DNA of 34,657 nt. Origin: Flavobacteriia bacterium (GTDB taxonomy: Bacteria > Bacteroidota > Bacteroidia > Flavobacteriales > Flavobacteriaceae). The notes under the pieces were generated by a model. It was not told where the DNA came from. It made no database searches and worked only from the letters and a program-made list of their open reading frames with translations. This document shows, one piece after another, positions 16,270 to 25,916 of the stretch; the stretch's first letter is position 1, and each line of letters starts with the position of its first letter. The DNA is taken from contig DAOUPQ010000003.1 in assembly GCA_030626085.1 (NCBI GenBank), positions 1 through 34,657 of the forward strand, given 5' to 3'. The position numbers and the translations under genes are program-made.

Positions 16270-17276
16270 TATTTTTCTATCACATTTTTATAAACATCAA
16301 TAATCCTTTTGGCTACAACACTTGATTCCAAGTGTTTAACATCTTCTCTTCCTGTTGTTCTTTTTCCAAAGTTTAATGCTTTTTCAATTTTATCAGCAAC
16401 ATCTTCTGGGTCAAATGTTGTAATAAAACAACCTTTTGTCTTACCTATTACCGCCTTAACATCACCAACATTAGTAGAAACAATTGGTATGTTACAAGCC
16501 ATAGCTTCTTTAACTACATTAGGAGACCCCTCATGAAAGGATGTTAATAATAGACAATCTGCCGAATTATAATAATTCACTAAATTTTCTTGATCAATAC
16601 CGTGAATATATTTAAGTTCAACATTTTTATCAGATAAGTAACTCATTGCCTTATTTGCTAATTTGAAATTTTTTTCAGGTCTATCAGGATCAGAACAAAA
16701 TAAAAGTTGTTTTATATATAATTTTTCTTTTAAAAACCCTCGAGCTTTATCTTTATTAATTTCATAAAATCTATCAAAATCTACACCATTGGGAATAACA
16801 TCGCTATTAGTTAAATCAAGGACATTCAACATTTCCTTAGACTTAACGATACTATAATGAAAAAAATATTTTCCAAAAATTTTATTTATAAATACCTGAA
16901 TTTTACTATAGGTTGTGATATTCCCATTGAGATCATTTGAACCAACTAGATCATCCCCCATAAAAGAAACGACTAACTTTTCTTTCTTTTTGCCAAAAAA
17001 AGCGACTAAAGCAGATAAACCATAGTGAGCGTGTATGATATTATACTTCTTCTCTTTAATAATATACTTACGTAATGCTATAATACTTGTTAAATAGTTC
17101 TTTATCCCTTTACCGTTTATTGAAAAATAATCAACATCAATCTTTTCATTTTTCAAAGATTCTCCCTGACTTTTAATAAAAGGTACTATTCCATATTGTG
17201 AATTAGCACTACTTACAAATAAAACCTTTATATCGATGTTATTCTTCAATCCTTTTATAAATAGTTTTAAATTCAT
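16269..17276 (-). CDS. GT4-like glycosyltransferase
   Basis: Retaining GT-B glycosyltransferase. The C-terminal domain carries TSFHEGSPNVVKEAMACN and IPIVSTNVGDV, the E-x7-E region that binds the nucleotide sugar in family GT4; the N-terminal domain has IIHAHYGLSALVAFFG. The protein has 335 residues with the ATG at 17276; a TTG directly before it is not needed. The start overlaps the preceding gene by 38 bases, an unusually long overlap; I see no better start downstream. Donor and acceptor are not predictable. Confidence 0.85.
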   Translation of the reverse strand: MNLKLFIKGLKNNIDIKVLFVSSANSQYGIVPFIKSQGESLKNEKIDVDYFSINGKGIKNYLTSIIALRKYIIKEKKYNIIHAHYGLSALVAFFGKKKEKLVVSFMGDDLVGSNDLNGNITTYSKIQVFINKIFGKYFFHYSIVKSKEMLNVLDLTNSDVIPNGVDFDRFYEINKDKARGFLKEKLYIKQLLFCSDPDRPEKNFKLANKAMSYLSDKNVELKYIHGIDQENLVNYYNSADCLLLTSFHEGSPNVVKEAMACNIPIVSTNVGDVKAVIGKTKGCFITTFDPEDVADKIEKALNFGKRTTGREDVKHLESSVVAKRIIDVYKNVIEK

Positions 17277-18330
17277 CAACCATATTTGATATATTGAATT
17301 TTTTAATCACAATTTTTTTTGCTTTTTCACCATAGCTTATACGATCTTGTTCATTATTTAATAAACGCAATATCTTATTTTTCAATTCTTTAGGAGCTTT
17401 TTGATTTATTAAAAATCCTGAAACATTGTGTTCAATAATTTCTCCATTACCTCCTCCAAAAGTTGCAATTACAGGTTTAGATAATGCAGAAAACTCTAAT
17501 ATTGCATTTGAAATACCCTCTCCATGCTTCTCATTATTTGTAATTAAAACACCAATATCGCATATATTCATAATTGACTCAACTCTATCTTGTTTACCTA
17601 AAAAAAGAATATTACTTATATTTTTTTCTGGAACCATTTGTTCAAATTTGCTATAATCTCCAGAACCAATACATAAAAAAGTGATATTATTATTTTTCTC
17701 TAATATGAGATTTGCGGCTTCAATATATGTAGTATAGTCTTTCCTTTCATTAAAAGAAGCGACCATTCCTACAGCATATCTAGTTTTAATATTAAATCTT
17801 TGTCGTAATAAACTTTTATCTTCAAGATCTTTGATTCTATTAAAATCAAATCCATTATAAATTACTAAACTCTTATTTTTGGGAGCACTATAAGCATTTA
17901 ATCCAGCGTATGTATTAGCAATAATCACATCAGAAAATGGAAATGTAAGCGTATGTTCCAAAAAAGAATTTGAAACATTTAAAGGTGCATTTGTAATTTG
18001 ACTATTAATCATAGGTGTTTTTAAAAAAACCTTAGTTGGAATTGCATAAATAGCTACCAAATTACCCCAAACATGAATAATATCCGGTTTAAATTTACTA
18101 GCAATTTTATAAAATTTATAAAATAATCTAGGGTCCTTTTTTAAGCCTTTTCTTACTATATAATGTATATTAATATTAGTTGATAAGATATCTGTATAAT
18201 GAATTACTTCTTTTGTTAAAACCAGCTCCATTTCTAGATTCCCATCTTTAGAAAGACCTTTTATCAATTCTACCAAACGTCTCTCTTTACCTCCTGAACC
18301 CAAACTTTCAATAAAAAAAAGGACTTTCAT
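17239..18330 (-). CDS. GT4-family glycosyltransferase
   Basis: GT-B fold glycosyltransferase of 363 residues. The N-terminus MKVLFFIESLGSGGKERRLV is the glycine-rich acceptor loop typical of GT4. The C-terminal donor site reads EKHGEGISNAILEFSALSKP followed by VIATFGGGNGEII. It probably adds one sugar of the repeat unit at the cytoplasmic membrane face. It is followed directly by, and overlaps, the next glycosyltransferase gene. Confidence 0.9.
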   Translation of the reverse strand: MKVLFFIESLGSGGKERRLVELIKGLSKDGNLEMELVLTKEVIHYTDILSTNINIHYIVRKGLKKDPRLFYKFYKIASKFKPDIIHVWGNLVAIYAIPTKVFLKTPMINSQITNAPLNVSNSFLEHTLTFPFSDVIIANTYAGLNAYSAPKNKSLVIYNGFDFNRIKDLEDKSLLRQRFNIKTRYAVGMVASFNERKDYTTYIEAANLILEKNNNITFLCIGSGDYSKFEQMVPEKNISNILFLGKQDRVESIMNICDIGVLITNNEKHGEGISNAILEFSALSKPVIATFGGGNGEIIEHNVSGFLINQKAPKELKNKILRLLNNEQDRISYGEKAKKIVIKKFNISNMVDEFKTIYKRIEE

Positions 18331-18431
18331 ATCAGGTTATAAGATTATAAAAATATTTCATTGTAATTAATTTAATAATGTGCTTTATCTATTTTGAACT
18401 TTTTTAAAACAAACATTTGATAAAATAGATT

Positions 18432-19622
18432 TTATTTTTTATAATCATTAAAAAGAAAATCGGTTAGTTTTTCTTTATAAAGCATATAGTCAAAATATAT
18501 TTTTGCTGATTTAATAGCATTTTTAGATAAAATTGGTGCAATTTCATTATAATTATCAATTAATTGCATTATTCTTAAAGCAAAATCATCTGAATTTTCA
18601 GCATCAACTACAATAACATCTTTACCATCTTTTAAATATTTAAGATTATCACTAACGTCTGTTAGTAAAACTGGTGTGCCACTTACTATATATTCGGATA
18701 ATTTTGTAGAAAATCCATATTTATTTTGTAATGTTTCTCTTCTAGGTAAAACTAAGAGTTGCTGTTGTTTTAATATATCAACAATTTCATTTTGACGAAC
18801 CTTTCCATGATATATTACATTCTTCGTTATATTTTTTTGTTCCAATAATTCGTTTAATTCATTTAATTCATCATTTGAAACACTTCCATATAAATTCAAA
18901 ACAATATTATAATCTTTCTTTATAACTTTAGATAATGCATCAAAAAAGATATTAAAGTTTTCTTTTTTAATACTAATAGAACCTGCAAAACCAATGTTAA
19001 AAACTAATCCATCGTATTTCATCAAATAATTAGGATCAACATCCCTTAAGTCTGATAAAATAGGAATTAAAATAGATCTACTATTATACTTTGAATAATA
19101 CTTTTGAATATTTGTTGAAATACATATCAAACCATCATAATATTTTGCCAATCGTTCATTTAAACTATGCTTTAAATAATTAATTTTTATCTTTTCACTC
19201 AAAAAAGAAACCGAATATTTTCTTACTTCATTCACTTCATAAAAAACCCTTTTATCTTTGACTTTTTTTAAATAAAATAGAACTGCCATATCAAATGTTA
19301 CATATGATGAAGGATAAAGCAAAAATGACATATTATCGCTATCCTTTACTAAAGACAGTATACTTTTCAAAAAACCTATTATTCTTTTTTTGTGACTTTT
19401 ATAAGTATATTGATTATTTGCATTTACCGAACCATAATAATAAATATTTGAATTATTTTTATCTTTTTTTAAAATTGCTGTAGAATCATACTCCAAGAAA
19501 CTTGCAAAAATCACTTTAACACCGCTATTTGCTAGGGCATATGCATAATTCTTTGTTCTTGCAACTCCAGCAGAATCATTATCTTGAAATCTCATGACGC
19601 TAAGTATAACTAGAGTCTTCAT
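18432..19622 (-). CDS. GT4-like glycosyltransferase
   Basis: Divergent GT-B enzyme, 396 residues. The start region (SVMRFQDNDSAGVARTKNYAYAL, broken here as SVMRFQDNDSAG and VARTKNYAYAL) has the acceptor-side layout of GT4; the donor loop is FSTKLSEYIVSGTP followed by VLLTDVSDN. NIGFAGSISIKKENFN in the middle matches the linker strand before the second Rossmann domain. It has an ATG start overlapping the stop codon of no other gene at its 5' end by more than one base, since the acetyltransferase gene stops at the same base (TAATG arrangement on the minus strand is between this gene's ATG and that gene's TAA). Confidence 0.85.
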   Translation of the reverse strand: MKTLVILSVMRFQDNDSAGVARTKNYAYALANSGVKVIFASFLEYDSTAILKKDKNNSNIYYYGSVNANNQYTYKSHKKRIIGFLKSILSLVKDSDNMSFLLYPSSYVTFDMAVLFYLKKVKDKRVFYEVNEVRKYSVSFLSEKIKINYLKHSLNERLAKYYDGLICISTNIQKYYSKYNSRSILIPILSDLRDVDPNYLMKYDGLVFNIGFAGSISIKKENFNIFFDALSKVIKKDYNIVLNLYGSVSNDELNELNELLEQKNITKNVIYHGKVRQNEIVDILKQQQLLVLPRRETLQNKYGFSTKLSEYIVSGTPVLLTDVSDNLKYLKDGKDVIVVDAENSDDFALRIMQLIDNYNEIAPILSKNAIKSAKIYFDYMLYKEKLTDFLFNDYKK

Positions 19623-20176
19623 TATTTATCTATTTTAAAAAATCCTTTTTTTAAGAAATTTTTTTCTGAAGAAGAAAGTAATATCCTTTTTTTATCTTCT
19701 TTACTTAAGCCTTTAGTACCAAAATTATATTCATTTATTTTTTCAAGAAAATCAAATGTTTTCCCTATATATACTGCAGGATTTCCTGCTACAATAGAGC
19801 CTTTTGGGACACTTTTTGTTAAAACAGAACCAGCACCAATAATGCAATCATCTTCAATAGTAACACCAGGCATTATTTTCGCATCTTTTCCAATATAACA
19901 ATTATTCTTAATAATTATTTTGCCAAAATAATCTAGATTTGGATTTTTATTTCTAAATGGCCATGTACCACCATGAGTAAAAAAGTTTACTCCAGGCGCA
20001 ATTCTTACATTATTACCAATAGTTATGAGGTATGGTTCGCCACTAAAACTTTTAGTATCAATATAACAGCTTTTCCCAATATTAACTCCAATCCTTCTTG
20101 CATATTCTTCTGGAGAAAAAACTCTTTTAGCAAGCTTATCTGATATTATAAAATATTTTAATATATTTTTTATCAT
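19622..20176 (-). CDS. Hexapeptide-repeat O-acetyltransferase (WcaF/LacA type)
   Basis: Left-handed beta-helix acetyltransferase. The repeats run through ITIGNNVRIAPGVNFFTHGG, IIIKNNCYIGKDAKIMPGV and TIEDDCIIGAGSVLTKSVP, closing with GSIVAGNPAVYIG. His in FFTHGG is the likely catalytic base, as in maltose/galactoside acetyltransferases. It lies between the SGNH-like gene (2-base gap from stop to start side) and a GT4 gene, sharing one base with the latter. Probably O-acetylates a sugar of the repeat unit or its precursor. Confidence 0.85.
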   Translation of the reverse strand: MIKNILKYFIISDKLAKRVFSPEEYARRIGVNIGKSCYIDTKSFSGEPYLITIGNNVRIAPGVNFFTHGGTWPFRNKNPNLDYFGKIIIKNNCYIGKDAKIMPGVTIEDDCIIGAGSVLTKSVPKGSIVAGNPAVYIGKTFDFLEKINEYNFGTKGLSKEDKKRILLSSSEKNFLKKGFFKIDK

Positions 20177-20177
20177 T

Positions 20178-21068
20178 TTAATTAATTTTATTTGATATAT
20201 CTTTAGAAAATTCTTCAGCTCCTAATCTATTCATATGAAGCTGATCTCTAAAATAAATGGGCTTTTTGTATAGTTTTGGAAAATCTGAATAATTATAAAA
20301 ATCAATATTATGATTTTTAAAAATAGAATCCAGTTTATTAATTATTCTGTTATTTCTATCAAATTTTATAAAAGTAGGAGAAACTACACCAATTAATTTA
20401 ATATTATTCTTTTTACACAGGCTAATAATTTTATTCAAATAATCTATTTTCGTTTTGTCAATTTTTTCACTTTGCAAAAAAAATGGTATAAAATCATTAG
20501 GATTTACTTGATCCTGTAGAGGAATATATCCATTATTATTTTTTATGCTTTTCTGTAAATAATTTTTGATAAAATCATAACCTGTAGAGTTATAAATATA
20601 TAAATTTGAAATCAATTCTAAATTTGAAAATTTTGGATCTAACTTAATAATTTCTTTAAAAGATTGATATTTATTATAATAAGGTAAAAATAAGTTCAAT
20701 TTTGAATAAGATCTATTGTCAATAAGAATATTTGGAGATAAATCTAAAATTACAATATCTGGACTATTGTTTTTTATCCTTTCATTCAGAACTGCATATT
20801 CATAAAATAAACCATGCCCTCCCAACCCTGAATTATAACAAGAAATATTTAAATTTTTTGATAAAATATTTGGATCATAATGATGCATAGCTCTTGAACT
20901 ACCTAAAATTAAAACTTTTGAATCTGACTTTAAACCCTCATTTATTCGACCATATGTACCTGAAGATATATTAAAAAAATGCTTCTTTAAAAAATATCCT
21001 CCAGCAAAATCTACAAATACTATTAAACTAAAAAATAGTATAATATTTTTAATATTTGAATACATCAT
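20178..21068 (-). CDS. Membrane-anchored SGNH-like protein, MBOAT partner
   Basis: One N-terminal hydrophobic segment (about residues 8-26) followed by an extracytoplasmic domain of the SGNH type. VLILGSSRAMHHY (about 51-63) gives the nucleophile-block GSS, and FRDQLHMNRLGAEEF near the C-terminus supplies the D-x-x-H pair. This layout and the one-base overlap with the MBOAT gene resemble DltD/AlgJ/AlgX-type partners, which take an acyl group from an MBOAT protein to the polymer in the periplasm. Role inferred from architecture and neighbour. Confidence 0.8.
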   Translation of the reverse strand: MMYSNIKNIILFFSLIVFVDFAGGYFLKKHFFNISSGTYGRINEGLKSDSKVLILGSSRAMHHYDPNILSKNLNISCYNSGLGGHGLFYEYAVLNERIKNNSPDIVILDLSPNILIDNRSYSKLNLFLPYYNKYQSFKEIIKLDPKFSNLELISNLYIYNSTGYDFIKNYLQKSIKNNNGYIPLQDQVNPNDFIPFFLQSEKIDKTKIDYLNKIISLCKKNNIKLIGVVSPTFIKFDRNNRIINKLDSIFKNHNIDFYNYSDFPKLYKKPIYFRDQLHMNRLGAEEFSKDISNKIN

Positions 21069-22477
21069 TAAAATTGAAAATAGATAAATTGCCCTCCATC
21101 AAAAACACCAATCATTAAAATTACACATATCAGTAATGAAAAATAAATTGCTGTTTTGTAATTTAGATTTGAATTCAAAAGAATTGAATCATTATTTTTT
21201 TCAATGATAAAATCAGTAATAAACAGGATTATTAATCCAATTAATCCGTAAAAAAACACTTTACTATCAACAAAAAGATCTGTACTTATATTTGCAATAT
21301 TCCTAACAATGTAAAAAGCTTCATTTAAATTATTAGCTCTAAAAAATATCCAAGCAAAATCTACTAATAAAAAAACAATAAATATTCTTATGATTCTTTC
21401 AAGAAATGACACCTTAGTCTTTCCAATTACTTGAAGTTTTAACATATTCTCAATCATAATATAAAGACCATGTAAAGCTCCCCAAATTATGAATGTCCAA
21501 CTAGCCCCATGCCACAATCCACTAACTAAAAAAGTCAAAAATAAGTTCATGTACCATCTAGGCTTTGTAACTCTACTACCCCCAATTGGAATATAAAAAT
21601 AATCTCTAAACCATGTCGATAATGAAATATGCCATCTGTGCCAAAAGTCACCTATTGAATTAGCAAAATAAGGTCTTTTAAAATTTGTCATCAATTTATA
21701 TCCCATAATCCTTGCTATTCCAATTGCTATGCTGGAATACCCTGCAAAATCACCAAATATTTGAAAAGCAAATAAAAAAGTCGCAACAATAAAAGTTGAA
21801 CCAGAATGTTGATATACATTATTATATACAGAATCTACATATAAAGCTAATCTATCAGCAATGACAAGTTTCATGAAATAACCCAAGATAACCCACTTCA
21901 TCCCAATAATAACATTACTAAGAGTTATTTTGTGTTCTACTCTAAACTGGGGTAATAATCGAGTACTTCTTTCAATTGGTCCGGCTACAAGTTGAGGGAA
22001 AAATGAAACATATAAAGCATAAATCCCAAAATGCCTTTCAGTTTTCATATTTCCTTTGTAAACATCTATTGAGTAACTTAATGTTTGAAATGTATAAAAA
22101 CTTATCCCAACAGGTAATAAAACCTTTAAATAAGGTATTTGCTGTTCTACGTTAAAAGAATTAAAAACGGAATTTAATGATGTTCCAAAAAAATTAAAAT
22201 ACTTATAGAAAAAAAGGACTCCCAGACTTACTACAATTGAAATAGTTAAATAAATCTTCTTAATACTATGAGATTTTGAACTTTCAATTTTAATAGCAGT
22301 ATAATATGAAATTACAGTGGTAAAAAGTATTAAAAATACATAATTCACATTCCAACTCATATAAAAATAATAACTTGAAATCAATAAAACGAACCATCTC
22401 CATTTAAATGGACTTAAATAATATAGTACTAATACTATTGAGAAAAAATATATAAACTGAATAGAATTAAATAACAT
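21068..22477 (-). CDS. MBOAT-family membrane O-acyltransferase
   Basis: Polytopic membrane protein, 469 residues with about ten or more hydrophobic segments. The MBOAT core is clear: FPQLVAGPIERSTRLLPQF (160-178), FWHRWHISLSTWFRDY (278-293), then SGLWHGASW with His323 and LHGLY with the invariant His336. It is of the AlgI/DltB/PatA type that moves acyl groups across the membrane for O-acylation of an exported polymer. Its stop overlaps the start of the SGNH-like partner (TAATG). The acyl donor could be acetyl-CoA or the locus-encoded acyl-ACP; the latter is speculation. Confidence 0.93.
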   Translation of the reverse strand: MLFNSIQFIYFFSIVLVLYYLSPFKWRWFVLLISSYYFYMSWNVNYVFLILFTTVISYYTAIKIESSKSHSIKKIYLTISIVVSLGVLFFYKYFNFFGTSLNSVFNSFNVEQQIPYLKVLLPVGISFYTFQTLSYSIDVYKGNMKTERHFGIYALYVSFFPQLVAGPIERSTRLLPQFRVEHKITLSNVIIGMKWVILGYFMKLVIADRLALYVDSVYNNVYQHSGSTFIVATFLFAFQIFGDFAGYSSIAIGIARIMGYKLMTNFKRPYFANSIGDFWHRWHISLSTWFRDYFYIPIGGSRVTKPRWYMNLFLTFLVSGLWHGASWTFIIWGALHGLYIMIENMLKLQVIGKTKVSFLERIIRIFIVFLLVDFAWIFFRANNLNEAFYIVRNIANISTDLFVDSKVFFYGLIGLIILFITDFIIEKNNDSILLNSNLNYKTAIYFSLLICVILMIGVFDGGQFIYFQF

Positions 22478-22625
22478 TAAAGAATGATGACAAAAGAATT
22501 GTAACTGAATTTATAAAATTGAACTTTTTTAATCTTTCTATTAAACAATTAAATCACTTTATAATGAATAAGGGTTAACAATTTTTTTATTTATATAATT
22601 CTTTACCCTAAATCTTTTGTGATTT

Positions 22626-23582
22626 TTACCTCTTCAATCTATAATAATCTATCATCCAATCAATGGTTTTCTTAACCCCTTCCTCAAGCGATATTGTTTC
22701 TTTATGATTCAACTCTTTAATCGATAGATCATTATTTAATTTTTTTATTTTTGTGGTAAGTACTTCTGCTTCTTTATATTCAATCAATTTTTGTGGAGCC
22801 TTGGTATATTTCCAAATAATATCAGCTAAAGTTTCAATATCATGAAATTCATTGCTACCTATATTATAAACCCTACCCGTTATAAAGTTTTCACTAATAT
22901 TTGCAACAGTTCTTACACAATCATCAATATAAGTACTAGATCGGAAATATCCTTTATATACTGTTATTGGCAAACCATGTAAAGCATGATAACAAAACTT
23001 GCAATTGACTGATCTATATGGGTGGTAAAATTCTCCTTGCCCATAAGTATTAAATAATCTTACTACAACGGTTTCAGTATCAAATAATTTTATAGAATTA
23101 CGTATTTGCATTTCGTTTGCCCATTTTGAAATGGCATAATCATTCATTTGTTTTATTTCAACAGTATCCATTACACTCTCTAACATTTCTTCATCGTAAT
23201 CACCATACACCTCAGAGCTGGAAAAATGCACTAATTTAAACTTATGATCCTCTTGCAAACGAATAATATTCTTTAATCCAATTAGATTAGATTTCCACAT
23301 TTGCTCAAAATAATCTTCACCATTCCATCTACCAAATTCAGCAGCACAGTTATAAACCAAATCAAAAGGTCCTGCTTCTTTGATTACCCTTTCAATTTGT
23401 CTATATTCTCCAATATCACATCTTGAATAAGTCCATTCTTCATTACTCATTCTTTGAATATACCCTACTTCTCCCGGATGGTGTTGGATATCAACACCAA
23501 AAACAGAATTTCCTCTTTCTGCTAATTCCTGTACTAATTTTTGACCTACTACTCCTTTAGACCCTGTTACTAAAATTCTCAT
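22626..23582 (-). CDS. NAD(P)-dependent extended SDR, sugar epimerase/dehydratase
   Basis: Extended short-chain dehydrogenase of 318 residues. The Rossmann loop is VTGSKGVVGQ (residues 5-14), the active site shows SSSEVYG and YAISK (Tyr and Lys of YxxxK), and RLFNTYGQGE and SSTYIDDCVR mark the substrate side as in nucleotide-sugar epimerases and 4,6-dehydratases. It neighbours the 2,3-dehydratase/aminotransferase module, so a C4 epimerase, C4 ketoreductase or dehydratase step on a nucleotide sugar is likely; the exact reaction cannot be set from sequence. Confidence 0.86.
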   Translation of the reverse strand: MRILVTGSKGVVGQKLVQELAERGNSVFGVDIQHHPGEVGYIQRMSNEEWTYSRCDIGEYRQIERVIKEAGPFDLVYNCAAEFGRWNGEDYFEQMWKSNLIGLKNIIRLQEDHKFKLVHFSSSEVYGDYDEEMLESVMDTVEIKQMNDYAISKWANEMQIRNSIKLFDTETVVVRLFNTYGQGEFYHPYRSVNCKFCYHALHGLPITVYKGYFRSSTYIDDCVRTVANISENFITGRVYNIGSNEFHDIETLADIIWKYTKAPQKLIEYKEAEVLTTKIKKLNNDLSIKELNHKETISLEEGVKKTIDWMIDYYRLKR

Positions 23583-23803
23583 TTTTTCTATTTTAAAAGT
23601 TAACTATATTTTAAACTAATGGTTTTTGTTTTATCATTAATTTTGGGCTATAAAATTTCTATTTTAAGTTTTGTTAATTGCATTAATGGGTTCCATTTTA
23701 TAAAAATTATCAGTAATTTAAATATTCATTTTTTTAATCAATTCACTAATTTCTAAAAGTATCTAGTAAAAAATGTATGAAACTAAAATCAAGCAATACT
23801 CAT

Positions 23804-24757
23804 TTAATCTTTGTATATATTAATCTCCTCTAATGATCTTGCCTGACAAACTATCTCTTCGATCCACTTTTGTCTTGTTTTAATATCATTTAAATTATTA
23901 CAAAAATAATTAATTTCCTCTACAAAATGATTGCAATGATCCATACTAAATTCTTTTACTTCACCTTGTTTTTCAAGCAATAGAGTAGAACGAAAGTCTG
24001 GAGGTAAAGAGAATGCTCGACTTAAACTAATTACTCCATCAGTTCCCCAGATAACATATTTATTTTGATACATATTGTTAAAACCGAAAACAAGGCTTGC
24101 TGTTTTTCCTTGTCCAAAATCAAGCATTACAGACCCTTTGATTTCAACTTCTTTATCTCCTTTTTCAATGGCAGAATGTACTGCAATAGGTTCTGTTTCA
24201 AAAAAATGTCTTGCTGCATGTATTGTATATGATCCAGCATCTAATATAGCCCCACCACCTAATTTATTATTATATCTGAAATCATTGTCTGCCAATGGAG
24301 GAAATCCAAACCAGGCCTGAAAATGAAATGGCTCACCAATTTCTCCACTTTCAATTAAATCCTTTACAAAATTATGTTGCGAATGAAACTGATACATAAA
24401 TCCTTCAAACAAAGCAACTCCATTTGATCTACATACTTGTACAATTTCATTGACTTCTTGCAAATTAATAGCTAAAGATTTCTCGCAAAGAATATTTTTT
24501 TTATGATTGGCCGATTCAATTATTATTTGTTTATGAGTGCCAATTGGAGATGAAATATAAACTGCGTCAAATTCAAAATTTACTAGTGCATCATTTAATG
24601 ATGTTGCAAAAGGTAAATTAAATTTACTTTGGATTTCTTTTCCTTTCTCTATATTTGGATCAATACAGACACTAATTGTAGTCTTACTACATTCCAAAAA
24701 AGCAGGAATTGTTGACTTCAAAGCAATATTTCCACAGCCAATCACGGCAAACTTCAT
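23804..24757 (-). CDS. Gfo/Idh/MocA oxidoreductase, probable NDP-hexose 3-ketoreductase
   Basis: NAD(P)-dependent oxidoreductase of 317 residues starting MKFAVIGCGNIA (Rossmann GxGNxA). ILCEKSLAIN corresponds to the family EKP motif, here EKS. GGGAILDAGSYTIHAARHF carries the conserved D...H region. In deoxysugar pathways the partner of NDP-hexose 2,3-dehydratase is a 3-ketoreductase, often of this family; the two genes here are separated only by the aminotransferase. I use the ATG at 24757, which leaves a 5-base gap after the upstream stop; a TTG at 24766 would overlap it. Confidence 0.85.
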   Translation of the reverse strand: MKFAVIGCGNIALKSTIPAFLECSKTTISVCIDPNIEKGKEIQSKFNLPFATSLNDALVNFEFDAVYISSPIGTHKQIIIESANHKKNILCEKSLAINLQEVNEIVQVCRSNGVALFEGFMYQFHSQHNFVKDLIESGEIGEPFHFQAWFGFPPLADNDFRYNNKLGGGAILDAGSYTIHAARHFFETEPIAVHSAIEKGDKEVEIKGSVMLDFGQGKTASLVFGFNNMYQNKYVIWGTDGVISLSRAFSLPPDFRSTLLLEKQGEVKEFSMDHCNHFVEEINYFCNNLNDIKTRQKWIEEIVCQARSLEEINIYKD

Positions 24758-24762
24758 TTTTT

Positions 24763-25905
24763 TCAATTATATATTTTATTTAATACAGTATGCATGACAT
24801 CTATACAATATTCCAATCCTGTTTCGGCTAATTCAGTATAAAATGGTAAACGAAGAAGTCTTTTTGCAAGATCTTCAGTTATCGGTAAATCTTCGGGTTT
24901 ATACCCAAACTTCAATCCCATCGGTGAAGAGTGTAAAGGTAAGTAACCAATATATGCCGCAATATCATACTCTCGTAAAATGTTCATAAAACTAACTTTA
25001 TTTTCTTCAGTATCAAAAATAACCCAAAATGCGTGATGATTAATTTTTTGATAGCTCTTAGGGTGTAGGGTTTTAATTTTATCCTGCTCTACAAAGGGTT
25101 TAAATAACTCTATATAGGCCATTGTAATTAATTTTCGTTTCATTTTAGTTTCTTCTTCATTCTCAAGTTGAGCCAGCAACATAGCAGCAAGAATGTCTGA
25201 TAACAAATAACTTGACCCCTTGTCAACCCAACTATATTTATTTTTAACACCATTCAATACTAATCTCCTATCCGTTCCTTTTTCTTGCAAAAAATAAGCT
25301 CTTTCTTCCCATTCCGGGACATTAACAACAAGGGCTCCACCTTCTCCAGCATTATAATTTTTTGTTTCATGAAAACTAAATGCAGCTAAATGAGGTTGTG
25401 TACCGCAAGCTTTATTTCTGTTATAACTACCATAACTCTGAGCACAATCCTGCATTACAATAAGATTATATTTATTAGCAATTTGCATTATCTCATCCAT
25501 TTCACATGGAATTCCTGCATAATCAATAGGTAAAATCATTTTTGTTTTTTTGGTTATTAACCTTTCGATTTTATTAACATCTATATTCATAGAAGTAGGG
25601 TCTACATCACAAAAAATGGGTTTACCTCCAAATAAAACAATTGCATTTACTGTAGAACTAAAAGTATAAGAAGGCAAAATTACTTCATCACCTGGTCCTA
25701 TACCTGCCAAAACAGCACCCATTTCGAGGGATGCGGTACAAGAAGGAGAAAGATACACTTCACCAAATTCATATTTACTTTTCATTAAATTGATAACCTT
25801 CTGACCATAACTATAATTTCCACAATGTTTACCAGAATGCAAAGCATCTAGTATATACTTTTCTTCATTTCCGGTAAAATAAATTTTATTAAAAGGTATT
25901 TTCAT
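24763..25905 (-). CDS. wecE: WecE/RffA-type sugar-nucleotide aminotransferase
   Basis: PLP-dependent DegT/DnrJ/EryC1/StrS aminotransferase of 380 residues. It closely follows the WecE (dTDP-4-amino-4,6-dideoxygalactose transaminase) pattern: VYLSPSCTASLEMGAVLAGI (50-69), GDEVILPSYTFSST (72-85), MQDCAQSYGS with Asp153, and SFHETKNYNAGEGGAL with PLP-binding Lys182. Here it would aminate C4 of a dTDP-4-keto-6-deoxy or 2,6-dideoxy sugar using glutamate. The WecD-like acyltransferase gene two genes away supports a 4-acylamino product. Confidence 0.9.
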   Translation of the reverse strand: MKIPFNKIYFTGNEEKYILDALHSGKHCGNYSYGQKVINLMKSKYEFGEVYLSPSCTASLEMGAVLAGIGPGDEVILPSYTFSSTVNAIVLFGGKPIFCDVDPTSMNIDVNKIERLITKKTKMILPIDYAGIPCEMDEIMQIANKYNLIVMQDCAQSYGSYNRNKACGTQPHLAAFSFHETKNYNAGEGGALVVNVPEWEERAYFLQEKGTDRRLVLNGVKNKYSWVDKGSSYLLSDILAAMLLAQLENEEETKMKRKLITMAYIELFKPFVEQDKIKTLHPKSYQKINHHAFWVIFDTEENKVSFMNILREYDIAAYIGYLPLHSSPMGLKFGYKPEDLPITEDLAKRLLRLPFYTELAETGLEYCIDVMHTVLNKIYN

Positions 25906-25916
25906 TTTTTAACAAT

